From positions 6,700,888 to 6,764,887 of the forward strand of contig JALGQZ010000014.1 of the NCBI GenBank assembly GCA_023105745.1: a stretch of 64,000 nt of DNA. Reading direction: 5' to 3'. The position numbers and the translations under genes were made by a program. A model generated the notes under the pieces. The model was not told the origin of the DNA. It made no database searches and worked only from the letters and a program-made list of their open reading frames with translations. This DNA comes from Austropuccinia psidii (Eukaryota; Basidiomycota; Pucciniomycetes; Pucciniales; Sphaerophragmiaceae). Of the stretch, positions 10,374 to 21,489 are shown piece after piece (position 1 is the first letter of the stretch; each line of letters begins with the position of its first letter).

Positions 10374-13300
10374 CTAAATATCATGAAATAACGGTTTTAT
10401 CATTACAAGCAGCTCACATGACATCACTTTGTTTTCATACAATCCACAGTTATCTTCTATTTCTTCTTCAGATATAATCAAGTGTCTATCATCAAAACCA
10501 ACAGCTTTATAAATATTGGAATGCAGCCAATCTGGTAAGAAAGTCACATCAATCTTCAAAGTTTTTAAGATCAGAAAGTTATTGTTCAGCATGCAGGATG
10601 GCTCAGAGACTTCAAAAATGCTATTAATAATACCAAACTATTGTGAGTTGCCCCTCAGAAAAAATATCACACTTTTGCTAACATTTTTGGATTCAGTTGA
10701 AAATATATTGTTCCCCATATTAATGTTTGAAACTGGAAAATACCAAGGTGAGACAATCCTTGAAGTGGGATGACTTGTGGATTGGACAGTGGTTTCTAAG
10801 CTGACCAAGTCAACTATTTCCCTTGTTGAATGAAAATTCTGTAAGTACTCAACCAGGAAATCATACTTTTGTTGTTCATGGCAGGATGGTTTGTTATATT
10901 GTTGGTGATTGAATGGGGCAGGCAGCTGTGATTCAAAAAGTTCTTTTATTTCACATGGGACGGATGGGGATCTCAGGAGAACGGAAAGGTTGGAGCATTG
11001 ACAGATATTTTGAAGTAAGGTGTTATCTATATCATCTGTTCAGAGTTGCAAGAAGTTAGTCTTATTCAGTTCATGTGTTTAATCAATGTGAATACATTTC
11101 TCTTACTAATTAACGTACATATTTTGTTATTTGTTGGAATCTCTGCAAATACTCCAATCAAGAACTCATAACCCCATGTTTCTGAGGCTTGTGCTGGGCC
11201 CCAACATTGGAAGAGTTCTGGAATATGACTTGGTTTGTGTTTCTGCTTTGCTGACAGGTGTTGATTGGAAAGGCGGAATTTTTTCCAATTTTCAGCAAAT
11301 GCAGTCACATTATCCATTGAAACAGTTCAACTTGTGGCAATGTTGATAGCACTAATCAAATGGAATGTATTCTTGGTTAGTTAATTTTCAAGTTCTTCTG
11401 AGTTACACATTTTGTTTGAGAATTGGGGGAATTGTGTTCATCTAATGAAATCTGTTGACTGAGAATTAAAAATGAAATATAGACCTTGTATAAGAGAGCC
11501 CATTCAGCAGCTTTTAAACTACCATGAGAGGGTGAACCCATTTTGAGGGGTACTCTTGTCCATGATGAGGGAATTATGGTATCAGATATGATTTGTCAGA
11601 GATGCTCCAGATCCTCATCCTTGATATGGTGATCACTCAGTGCACTGATATCCAATTAAGAGAGGATTTTGGAAGTGGGCATGTGTTCCGCATCAAATGA
11701 CTACTTCTGCAGAACCACTAGATGGATGTTGCGTGTGCAGGATGGGCATTGGGAAGTCATTTTGTTGGGTGGAAGTAGTGGGGAGTGACTAATTTATTCT
11801 TTTTGCTGCATCTCTTCTCAGGTAGCGGGCTTCTCTCAATTTTATCTGATCAAGAGAGCTGCTGGAGGTCATGGAACCTAAGTCTGAACTGTTAGTTTTA
11901 TTGGATTTCCTGCAGGTTCTGAAGTACATTTTTGATTTGGACTCTGGAATGCACAATTTGAAAGCTGCATGATCCTTCAAAATTCCAAGTATTAAATTAT
12001 GCATTATGTCAAGATTAACCATTCTGGTTGCATCCCAATACGGAAGTTCTTCCAAAATTTAATATTTCACTCCATACTCAGAGAAAATTGCTTGTTGTTG
12101 TTTTGGAGTTTCCCAAAGACATTTTGAAATGGTTGATTTATGATTTTGGTATGAGCATGTGTAGTGAAATTGAGGACCAATTCCTTCAATTTGAGCTTTG
12201 TGAATAGTGCAAAAATTACAAAAGTGGTTTCCTGAATGAGAAATAAATCCAGTAAGCTTGTGCATGGCAACCACATCCACAATGTCTGTGAGGATGGCAA
12301 CATGGATAAAGGATCCTGAAGGACCTGTTGAGGTGGGTGAAAAATGGTAACCTTTCCATAGCTCTTTGAGCTCCTTGATGAGTGGCATTAATAGGTAATT
12401 CAATTGAAGGGCAGTTTGCTCCTTTGAACCAGGGATGATTCCTGAAACATAGACATTCTCTGGCTTCAATCTTTCCCTTGGGGGAGATTAAGACAAATAA
12501 GCATGATAGGTCCAATGCTAGCCAACCAGGTTGACTTTTCATGTGCATTAAACCAGTCCACATAAATGGAGAAGGCCAATGCACCAGGAATGTACATTAA
12601 TGGGGGGTCATAGATATTTCTAGTGCCAGTGAAGCGTCTCCAGACTAATCCATCCCAGATGTCACATTTGAGGGAAGCTGAGGGAATTTGGAAATGTTGA
12701 TTTTGAGGCAAAATTTCCATAGTTCCAGCCTGCTGGAGGGATCTGGCAAGCCAATTTTTCAATGGTTGATAAATGAAATGTTTTTTTGGTATAAATCTCT
12801 GCTTCATGTTGGCTGTGGTTTAGGTATGGGGTTCAAATGAATTGATGAATTTTCCTAATGATTTTGTGCAAGGGGGATCATGATCATTTGGGTCATTATG
12901 GCATTGAAAGTGGGGTTGGTCAGTTGTGACAGATTCAGTAAGGCCATTAAGAAAGAAACATTGATGACAAAATATATATTTTTGAATCACTGGCTTGAAT
13001 TGGAGATGTTCAAATATGGAACTGAGATCTTGAGCTATATGGAATTCAGGAATGGGGTGACCACCTAAGCTTGAGATACTGGACTTGATAAGCAGGTTCA
13101 GGGTGGGGTTGAGAATTTGTGAATCCCTGTGGGGTATATTATACCTTAATGTTAGAATGGCAGATATTATCATTCCAAGGTCTTGTGGAGGAAGGTTTTG
13201 ACTTCTGCTGTATGGTTTCTGTGCAGTTGAATTGAGACCCAGTGGTGTGGAGAATGTGGGTTGGATCAATTGAGAATAATCAGCTGGGAAAATTTGATCC

Positions 13301-13491
13301 AATACAATTTGCAGGCACTCAGATCCTGATGCAGAAGTAGAGATTTTTGGAAGAGATTTGGGTGCAATGGCTAATTTGAGCTTTTTAATGTGATCTTTAT
13401 ATTGGAAAGGTGTGAAGGCAACTTCCTACCCATCACCCTCAGGGGAAGAGTGTGTTTGAGTTGAGCAGTGTTGACACATGCATATATGCAT
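10374..13491 (-). pseudogene. CACTA-type (Tnp2/Plavaka-like) transposase, copy A, degenerate
   Basis: Reading leftward from an ATG at 13491 there is a Cys-rich N-terminus (ICMCQHC), then VAFTPFQYKDHIKKL, an in-frame TAG at 13426-13428, and QIVLDQIFPADYSQL. Next come CHQC, FSIYVDWFNAHEK, PIMLICLNLP, KPENVYVSGIIPGSKEQ, FISHSGNHFCNFCTIHKA and PYWDATRMVNLDIMHNLILG. These last segments are characteristic of the Tnp2 domain of basidiomycete CACTA (Plavaka) transposases. More C-terminal pieces are SHIPELFQCWGPAQASETW (11066-11317) and a tail with GFDDRHLIISEEEIED (10374-10592). Stops at 12820 and 12059, a frame change near 12467 and heavy decay below 11789 show that it is dead. A related copy lies at 24.1-26.6 kb in the opposite orientation. 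I could not define its terminal repeats. Confidence 0.8.
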
Positions 13492-14452
13492 TGAAGAATA
13501 GCGGGGGTTGACATTGTTGCGGGATTTGTGAATAAGGTTGGTTTGCTTATAAATATCTACAGTTGATGTGCAAGTGCTTAGGAGTGTGATTAATTGGGGA
13601 AAAAATTGAGTGATTATTTATGAAGGGGGAGATGATTTGAGCCAGTTGAGGATTTTATCCCATTTGTAATGGTGGCTGAGCTGCAGGGGATAAAATGTAA
13701 CATGTCTCATCTGGATGGGGGAATTGGTTAGGAGCTTACTTGGGTAAAATGCCATGATGCTCAATGCTTGTACATATTCTAGCTTATTTACACATGGTGA
13801 TACTGTGGGTTTGACCCTTGAGGTGTGTTCTATCAGTGATGTGTCAACATTAAATTGAGGGGATTAAAATTTAAACCATGTATGCTGGCACACTGTCATA
13901 CATGGCTCAAACCTTATTACAGACATAACAATATAACTCTATTACATAAGAATTTGGAGTGGAGCTAAAGTCTTGGTATTTGGTTTGAGTACGGAAGGCT
14001 TTTAATTGGTTGGAATGTGATTTTTACTGTCTTGCCTTTCTTTGAAAGGTGATGTCTCTTTTGTGAGTAAATCATTCATGAATATACCCCTATATAGATA
14101 TACAATGCTGGGGAATTTTGAGCATATATTGGCAGTTTGGATAATTCACACAATGTGGCAATGGTGAGGGGAATGCTTATTGAATCTGATTACTTATGAA
14201 TGATGGATCTCCTTTGAGATGAAGTTAATATCACATTATATGCTGGTAGGTCATGCAGTGTGGTTTCCAACAAAAATGGAGGAGCTTAAGAGTAAGCAGG
14301 GAGAATTCTCCTGAAAATGGTCTTATTAGACTTCCATGAGAGACTTGGTTCCCACTATTCATAGAATTTCTCTATTAAAAATTTGAAGAGCTTTCATCTC
14401 AGATCACTCTATTTTATCAAGTTGAAAATATTACTGTAGTTTTTTAGCCCTT
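13492..14452. promoter_or_regulatory. Shared divergent intergenic region of the CACTA element
   Basis: About 960 bp separates the transposase start (minus) from the accessory reading frame (plus). The arrangement suggests a bidirectional promoter in the parental element. No specific box is identified. A little coding-like sequence continues upstream of the transposase ATG (SRNNVNPRYSSM), so the true start may be further right. Confidence 0.3.
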
Positions 14453-15838
14453 ATGTCATCTTCCAAGCCATGTAAATTCCGTTCAGGTTCTGTTCATGAC
14501 TCAGATAGTGAATCTAACATAGAATATGTTAAAACACAGTCACCAACCAGTCCCAACATTCCACTCACAACCCCTATTGCATTCTCAATTGATGTATCAG
14601 GTCTCAACATTGATGTGGGAATTGCAATGGCTCAAACTTCAAGCACTTGGTCAATCCCAAATATTTCTGTCACTCCAATTCTCCAAATGCCACTAATACA
14701 CAAATGCATTTTTCTGAGGGGCCAGGAAGCACACCTGAAATCTCATCAAAGGCTAATCCCCAATCAAAATTTCCATTTGACTTCCTCCTTAATCCTGGTC
14801 CAAATCCAGTCACATCCCAGGAACCCTTTGGGCAAAGTAAAGCAAGTCAGTCCAATCTCAGGAGCCAATTGAAGATTGTGAGTATGACCAGTCTTTATTA
14901 ATTTTTTGATGTTTTTCATTGCAGGTGATGAACGTCATTCATCTTTACCTTTGGTCCATAAAGAAAAATTCACTGGAGGTCATCATCCATATGCCTTCAA
15001 ACCAAGAACAGCTCATGCCAGTTCATCAAGAGAAAAACTTGTGGATGATGAGTATGAGAACATGTCTCCTAATCACAGTGAAACAAATGATGAACCAAGG
15101 AGGGATGACTTCATGGTGCATGAGGAGGGCACTCAGTCAAATAGTGAGTTCACCCACCCTCAAATGCCCCTTTCCCAGAGTATGCTTGAACAATCCAAGA
15201 TCAGACAGCAAAGGAACCAGGCTTGCAAAGCTCACAATGTGGAAAAATGTGCAAGCCAGAAGGAGCAACAAACATGGCTGAAAGCGGAACTTCCAGAAAA
15301 TGTCCATGGGATGAGATCAGCTGTACACACCCATTTCCTGTTCCTACTCAAAGTGAGGGATAAGGATTTTTCCTCACTACCAGCACCACCCAGCACAGAA
15401 GAGCGTTAAATTGTGATTCAAGTTTCTGGTCATCTGGGATATGTCCCTGAGGATGTTTTCAATGAGCCATCAACACAGGTTCAGTCTCAGGGCTTCCAAA
15501 GCTACTGCAAAAATGAGCTCCATAAGTTAGGACTAAAGCAATTCACTTAGGACTGGGAGAGCTTGTGGGAAAATCTGTTCAACAAGTTGATGTTTCTGGT
15601 GTTTTACTGTACCTTCCATCTCGCACTTGTCAGCACCAAGTATCATCATTACTGTTGGAACAAGGATCCTAATAACTATGGGGTTGTGGCAGCTTTAATG
15701 GAGTGATATTTCACTTATTTGAAAAGAGAATGGAAGTCTATTCAAAAGGATGCACAATATTTGGTACAAAAGAAGGAGAATCAAAAGCTTGCAAAGATTT
15801 TTCAAAGAGTTAGCTACTGTATCTCTTCTTCATTGTGA
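14453..15838 (+). pseudogene. Accessory protein of the CACTA element, degenerate
   Basis: The first part (from 14453, MSSSKPCKFRSGSVHDSDSE) is Ser/Thr/Pro-rich. It needs at least one frame change near 14670 to continue to a donor at 14876 (GTGAGT). After an acceptor at 14924 the second part starts DERHSSLPLVHKEKF and runs through an acidic stretch. It then reaches a conserved-looking core (QTWLKAELPENVHGMRSAVH, FLFLLKVRDKDFSSLPAPPS), followed by a TAA at 15407-15409. Coding-like sequence resumes in frame (VIQVSGHLGYVPEDVFNEP) with further stops to about 15838. I recall similar second proteins accompanying Plavaka-like transposases in rusts but know no biochemical function. It is transcribed away from the transposase and converges on the SNF2 remnant. 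Confidence 0.5.
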
Positions 15839-16559
15839 AGTAAGTCTGATGATAATCTAATTTACAATGTGCAGACCTGTGAGTGCTGTTGTTAATGGTG
15901 TGATATGGCTAAATTTCCCATTCTAGCATCACAATTCAATGATCCTTTAGTATGCTCAGATACTGAGGGGTATTGTAAAATGGATGTCAAGTTTACCGCA
16001 GAGTGGGATTATGCTGGCACTCATGCTTATTTAATAATTTGTCTTGAAATGGATAGAGAAATAGAGTTTTGTAATCTGATTAAAAAGGGTAAAAAACTAT
16101 TGATAGATTTCCAGATGATGGTGATATTTCAGAAGGCCTATCTTTTCAGGTATTTGATCAAGAGTGGCTCCAAAGTTGTAGTAAGATGCAGACTATTGCC
16201 CTCAAAATACTTGACATGCCAGTTATTAGGGCAAATGGTGATGCTCTGCAATAACTTAGTAATATAAATGTACAGCACAGTTACACATTAAAATTTTGTG
16301 AATTATTTGTGTGGGTGTAATACAATCTGATTATTATTTCTTAGATATGCAACAACTTGCTAAATAAGCTAGAATAGAAACAATATGAATTGTAATTTAT
16401 CACCATCTCCCTTATGAATAATACTCTATTTCTCATTTTAATTGGGAAATATTGAAGAAGTCTGATCCAGCTCATGGTGTTTATAATTGTGGACCTGTGA
16501 CAGGGTGAAAAGGAGTTATCAGCTTGGTCAAACACAAATCAGATAATATCAGGAAGGGT
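15839..16559. other. Spacer between convergent remnants
   Basis: One open frame of 120 codons (15905-16267, plus) has no recognisable motif and is not called. Nothing else is seen. Confidence 0.35.
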
Positions 16560-18480
16560 CACACAGTTAATTAGTTCTTCTTCTCTTGGATCTATTGGTG
16601 ATTGTAATATGAGATTCCCATAAAGAAAGATTTCAGAATAGTAATACAATCAGAGACAAAGATGAGCTTGAAAGGTACCTTCCGCATGTTGACATCTATT
16701 GAATGGGGAGTGATATAGTGAATGACTTTCAAAGGTTGTTAATGGCCAAGATTATGGAGTTGATCAACAGCCTGAGCCTCAATGGCTGGCTTCCAATTGG
16801 GCTCCTGGAAAGGTGGATGTCAGAGTTGGAAAATTGGGATAGAATTTCAGGGGTCCCCTCACCATCAAATAGACAATATTAGCACAAGTTATGTTGAGGC
16901 CAGTTCCAGCTGTGGCAATGGATGCAATGAGTACTTCAAATTCAGGATTATTGAAGAATTTCTCCAGGGCCTTCTCCTGCGCTCATGCAGTAATTGTTCC
17001 ATCAATTTGTGCTGAAAAGAATAGGGTGATGGGCAAGTGCAATACCAATTCTACCATAAAGAATGGTAAGATGGATTCAATTGTTAATAGATGCATATTA
17101 GAATTAACTCACAAATCAGTAAATTGGGACGATTGGGTGTAAACCACCAATTTGGTTGGACCACTGTTTGATTTTTTGTTCTTCAGTAAGCTTTTTAGGA
17201 GGTGTGCAATTTTACTAATCATCATGCATGTTTTCACATCCACAATAGTTTGGGTGATTTTTGAGGAGTTATCCTGAGTGCTCCTGCTCTCATGGTCTTC
17301 CAAATCCACATCCGCCATTGTGTTAAGCATTATATAATGGTTAAAACATATTTGAAGCTTATTAATATTTCCGAAAAATTCTCCTGGTCCTTTGTTTTTG
17401 GATGATAGGAATTCTTTGTATAATGTGGAATATTCTTGCTGCATTTTTGGGTTAAGTGGGAGCAGCTCATAGTGATGGCTAATAGTGTGGCGCAAGTCTA
17501 AATGCTGCAATGCAAAATATCATTGCTACCTTTGGAAAGACTACTTAGGATGAATGGTGACCAGTTATCTTGATCTGAGCTCTGGGGTTGGGTGATGAAT
17601 GATATTATGCCCAAAAGGGCTTAAATGGTGTTGTGAATAGGTGTTCCCATTGAACATATTCGACAGGATGATAGGAGGCTATTGATGGCGCAGTGAGTGG
17701 AAGTGTATTGAGAGAGAATATAGATATAAGATGGGGGAGGGTTATTGGATATAATAGGTAATTTGAATTATTAAAAGATCAGACACTCACTGTCCTTCAT
17801 CCAAAATTACACAATGCCAATTAATTTTAGAAATTCATGATGTAGAGGTATTAGTTTGCTCAAATTCTTGGGTGATAGTATTGTAAGTGATGATGATATC
17901 ACATTGTAAGATTTTGGCCTTGGATAATGATTGATGAGTGAGGCCATGGGAGATTTTGGCTTGCAGCACTCCAGCCTGAGAATGCTTGGATATTTCTGAT
18001 TTCCAGTTGGTTATTGAGCAAGGGGGAAGATGATAATGGTGGGCATGGAGAATCAGGGGTTTGTAATTAGCTTCTTCTTGGAGGTATCAATTAGTGCAAT
18101 GGCCTCAATGGTTTCACCTAATCCTATATCATCCGCAAGGAGTCCTCCCAGAGGGGTATTGGTCAAAAGGGATTTGAATGAGCTGACGACCTTGTTTGTA
18201 ATTATGTGCCTGGCATTAAAAGCGGATCCAGGGGGTGAGGTGGCCCAAAGGTAACAGGCAGATTGTCCATTGGGGATTTCTCAGTCCCAGAAAAAAGCTA
18301 GTACAATTTTTTTATGAGGGAAGGGTCATCATGGGAAGGTCTGATCCACTGGGCAATTGTATCAGTTTTTCCTTGGGAGTCAATGAAAAGAGAGCAGGAT
18401 ATGAGGGTGTTGTCAGGCTTGAAGGGGGAAATGTGGGAGTCAGAAGTTGACATTTACTATAAGTATTACATTCATATTCT
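16560..18480 (-). pseudogene. SNF2-family ATPase/helicase remnant (Rad5/HLTF-like)
   Basis: Reading leftward from about 18450: a region with SCSLFIDSQGKTDTIAQW, then motif I as GGLLADDIGLGETIEAIAL (family GLGKT, so Lys is Glu here, codon 18113-18115). SITNWKSEI follows, then CDIIITYNTI and motif II as VILDEGH. The His codon is split by an intron whose donor GTGAGT lies at 17785-17790 (complement). CRICSMGTPIHN is motif III. KLQICFNHY corresponds to the RQLCNHP segment, KLVVYTQSSQF to the start of the second lobe, and ATAGTGLNITCAN to motif V. PNWKPAIEAQAVDQLHNLGH is motif VI without its arginines. DEGH rather than DEAH is usual in the Rad5/HLTF branch. Several stops and frame changes make it a pseudogene. 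It sits downstream of, and convergent with, the CACTA accessory gene, so it may be element cargo or an independent repeat. Confidence 0.75.
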
Positions 18481-18509
18481 TTAGGCATTTTAAGCTTGAA
18501 TTCTTGTTT

Positions 18510-18890
18510 TCAGAAACTTTCAATGATGAATAGAATGTTTGGATACCATGTAAAGAACATCAACACTAGATTATGTTTCTGAGATGAGGAAGGATCATTT
18601 GAATCAGTCATAAATACTCCCTCAACAAATAATGTTTGAGTAGAATTGGATTGGCAATTTTTAATCCATGCCCCACCACAACCACAGTGCATGAAAGTTT
18701 GTGGTGCCCTAAGGAATGGTATCAACATGTTGGAAAGGTTTCCAGGGAGAGAGCCAATAGTATTCTGGTGATTGAGGAGATATACAAATATTTTGTGTTG
18801 ATTGTGCCATATGATAATCCAAGAATCCAAGTGGGAATTTTCAATTTTTGAGGTTATATTACTATTTATCTGAATACAAATATTAATCAT
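18510..18890 (-). CDS. Hypothetical protein segment, possibly 5' part of the SNF2-like gene
   Basis: An open frame of 126 codons on the same strand as, and immediately upstream of, the SNF2 remnant. Its middle carries a Cys/Gly cluster (HCGCGGAWIKNC) and a hydrophilic TDSNDPSSSQKHN stretch that looks more protein-like than the surroundings. I do not recognise the family. It may be an upstream exon of the SNF2-like gene or a piece of another repeat protein. No splice connection was established. Confidence 0.3.
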   Translation of the reverse strand: MINICIQINSNITSKIENSHLDSWIIIWHNQHKIFVYLLNHQNTIGSLPGNLSNMLIPFLRAPQTFMHCGCGGAWIKNCQSNSTQTLFVEGVFMTDSNDPSSSQKHNLVLMFFTWYPNILFIIESF

Positions 18891-18899
18891 CCCAATGAA

Positions 18900-20860
18900 A
18901 AGTGGTTGTAAACAGGTTTACATGATGGCTATTATGAATTATTTGGGGACAGTGGGAAATGATATGATCAGGAAGGGTTTAGCTAAAGGGAATGAAGACC
19001 AATAGGTGCAGGTGGGGAGCTTACATGAGAGGCAGAAATGGGCTCAAAGGGGGATGGCCTGTGGCTACCTGCATGGTCATTGGGAAGATGGGCCTCTTGG
19101 ACGTATAATTTTCTGATCCAATTTGGGGCATATATCAAGGCAAGGTGGCAATAATGTGGGTGCACCAATATTACTGCTGGATCTGCTGCATATTATGCAA
19201 GGATGGGTGGACCAAGGTTCACATTAATATATCCAAAATTGGGTTTGTTGTAGCTGCTTCTTGTACAGTGGCATATTAGAGGCATGCAGCCATGTTTGCT
19301 GGTGTGACAGCAAAAAGTAAGTGTATCTTCCCCAAATTAATTGTTGTACAGTGACCTACTGGGTAATGGTGGTGGTGGAAAGGAAAGTTTCACTGTGGGG
19401 CTCTTCTTATGTGGGTGGGTGAGGTATGTACAGTGGCATGCCACCAAACATGAGTTTTGTTTTTCCCTAAAATTCTTGTGGACTGATGCCTACTGGGATT
19501 CCCAGGGGGAATGTGTGACTTGATCAAAGGGGGAGCCTGCTGTGAGCCTTGATCCAATTAAACATTCACCCCTATTGCATTTGAGGCTGTTACTAATCCA
19601 TCCAAATTGGCCTCAGGCTTCTTCCCTCACACATGTGAGAATCTCCAGAGAAATAGGCCACCCGTCCAAGGTAATTTTTTGCTGGAAGACAGGCACCAAA
19701 CGTTCTGCAGTGCATGTGAGAATGTCTGGCAGATCCCTGCGCAGAAATATCCAGCCTCACGGATCATAGACGGGGGTCATGCTAATGCGTATGAGTCTTA
19801 AAATAATCCACACTTATTGGACTCAGGTTTCCGTGCGCAAGCTGGTGAGTGTCTGCAGTTAAGTGGGCCATCCACACAAGCAAATAGCTGGTCAGAAGAC
19901 AGGCGTGTGAACATTTTCTGCATACGAAAGCATGTGGTGGCCCAAAAATGTGCGGGTGCCCATCATAGTCTGCTCCAACCTCAGAACCAGAGTGAATCCA
20001 CTGTTTGCATATGACTCAAATAATTACTAATCCCAATATGCACCTCTTACCATAACTCGGAGTACACCAGCATCTGTGCAGTAGTTAGGCAGAGCTCTCC
20101 AACAAGGTGCATCAAAGGGCTGCATTTGATAAATTTGACTCAATGGCTTGGAATGATTTCATGTTACATTCTTGTACAGCTTTTGCTCTTCCCTGCAGCA
20201 TACATGTACAAAGGTGTTCCTACTACAATTCTGGCTATACAGATTAGGATGGTGTAATACTACTTCAGCCTGCATGCATATTGCCAATGGGTATACACCT
20301 TCCAATTGTTTGCATGCATGTAGCTCATGTGCCACATGCCCAGCATGGTGATTCACCTGATTTGCACGTGCCAGCTCAGTGTGGAAGTTTTTTTGAATGT
20401 TATGGTTGGAGCACTTTTCACAATAGTTCATCAGAAGGCGCACTTCTGAGCACTTCACCAAAGCATGTGATATGCTCAGCCTGGCTGAAATGTCTTCTTA
20501 TGTTGTGCCAAATGCTCAGATTGCGTTCTTACAAAAATGACCCAGAAATTGGTCAGGGAAGTGCATTTGATATTGTTATATCAATAGCTCAACAACTGTG
20601 CAATTCAAATGTTCAGCCACTGAGCATTTCACTTATGACCCCAAAGCAGACCTGAGCAATGGGTTTACCCAAGCTCATGCTGTATTGACTTTTCATACAG
20701 CCACACAACCCTTTGTTCAAACTCTATCACCCAGCTGTAATGCTGGTATGCTCACTGTGCTCACCTGTGACCAAATGCACCACGTCCTTTTCTGCATGGG
20801 GCATTTGTGGATTGCACTCACCATGCACATTCAACAATGCCCTCACAAAAGCCCTTTTGG
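18900..20860. repeat. Less AT-rich rust-type repetitive DNA, including a 220-bp tandem pair
   Basis: This stretch is visibly less AT-rich than the desert. GTACAGTG followed by GCATGCC-like words recurs at about 19265, 19347 and 19429. Two consecutive units of about 215-220 bp, 19600-19815 and 19816-20035, share the order CTCAGG-TT, ATGTGAGAAT/GGTGAGTGTC, GGCCACCC/GGCCATCCA, GAAGACAGGC, TTCTGCA and CATGTG. Their translations (ASGFFPHTCENLQ and DSGFRAQAGECLQ) also align, so the duplication is real but old. Small open frames here are not credible genes. Confidence 0.45.
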
Positions 20861-21079
20861 GAAATCAGGTGGCTATTTAAGGCAACAAAGGGGACCTGAC
20901 TGAGTCTGACAATTCAATCAATAGCAAGAATCTCAGCCGGAGCCCCTTTATTCCTCTGCCTCACACAGGCATTTCCCTTCTCAGTTGCTGCCAATGCTGC
21001 AACTGAGCTATAATTTTCCCCACACGCCTTGAAGCTGAGACTTTGGCACGTGCTACAACTGCTGAAATTGGCTCAGCTT

Positions 21080-21095
21080 CACCTTGGTATAAAAG
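21080..21095 (+). promoter_or_regulatory. TATA-like box ahead of the rust repeat-protein remnant
   Basis: TTGGTATAAAAGACC is followed by a CT-rich tract (about 21120-21200) and an AT-rich leader, then the coding remnant from 21490. A second weaker TATTTAAGG lies at 20874. The layout resembles a retroelement or repeat promoter. Confidence 0.4.
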
Positions 21096-21489
21096 ACCAT
21101 CTTCACCCAACATGCCCTTCACTTTTTCCCACCTCACCCGCTCTTCTCATTCTTGTGCGTATGCCTCTTTGTCTTCATCCGTTTCCACTCTTTTCTATCG
21201 CACTCTACTAGCCACTCCCCTTCAATTCCACTTTTTTTTCCTGCTTATAAATCAAGAACCGCCCTTCTATCCACCTCCTGCATCTCCTTCATTTAAAAAG
21301 TTTGTCAATATTATTTTCCAATATTAATAATAAAGCTTCTTCATGACTTTCTTTCAGACTTTTACAAACTTCTGACTAGAGTATCTTTATTTTAATTACA
21401 TTTTAAATTTATAATTCATCGTATGTCTTCCTCTTTGCTTGAAATTTACCTTTCTATTCAGTTACTAACCTAAATTGTCTTGTTTTTAA

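Noticed and set aside
17785..17801. SNF2 motif II first read as DEGQ, a broken Walker B
   Set aside because: The His codon is split by a GTGAGT intron donor. Read across the intron it is DEGH, the normal Rad5/HLTF form.
20281..20903. Plus-strand open frames of 101-124 codons
   Set aside because: No motif or homologous look. They lie in a repeat-like, less AT-rich block and overlap one another in different frames.
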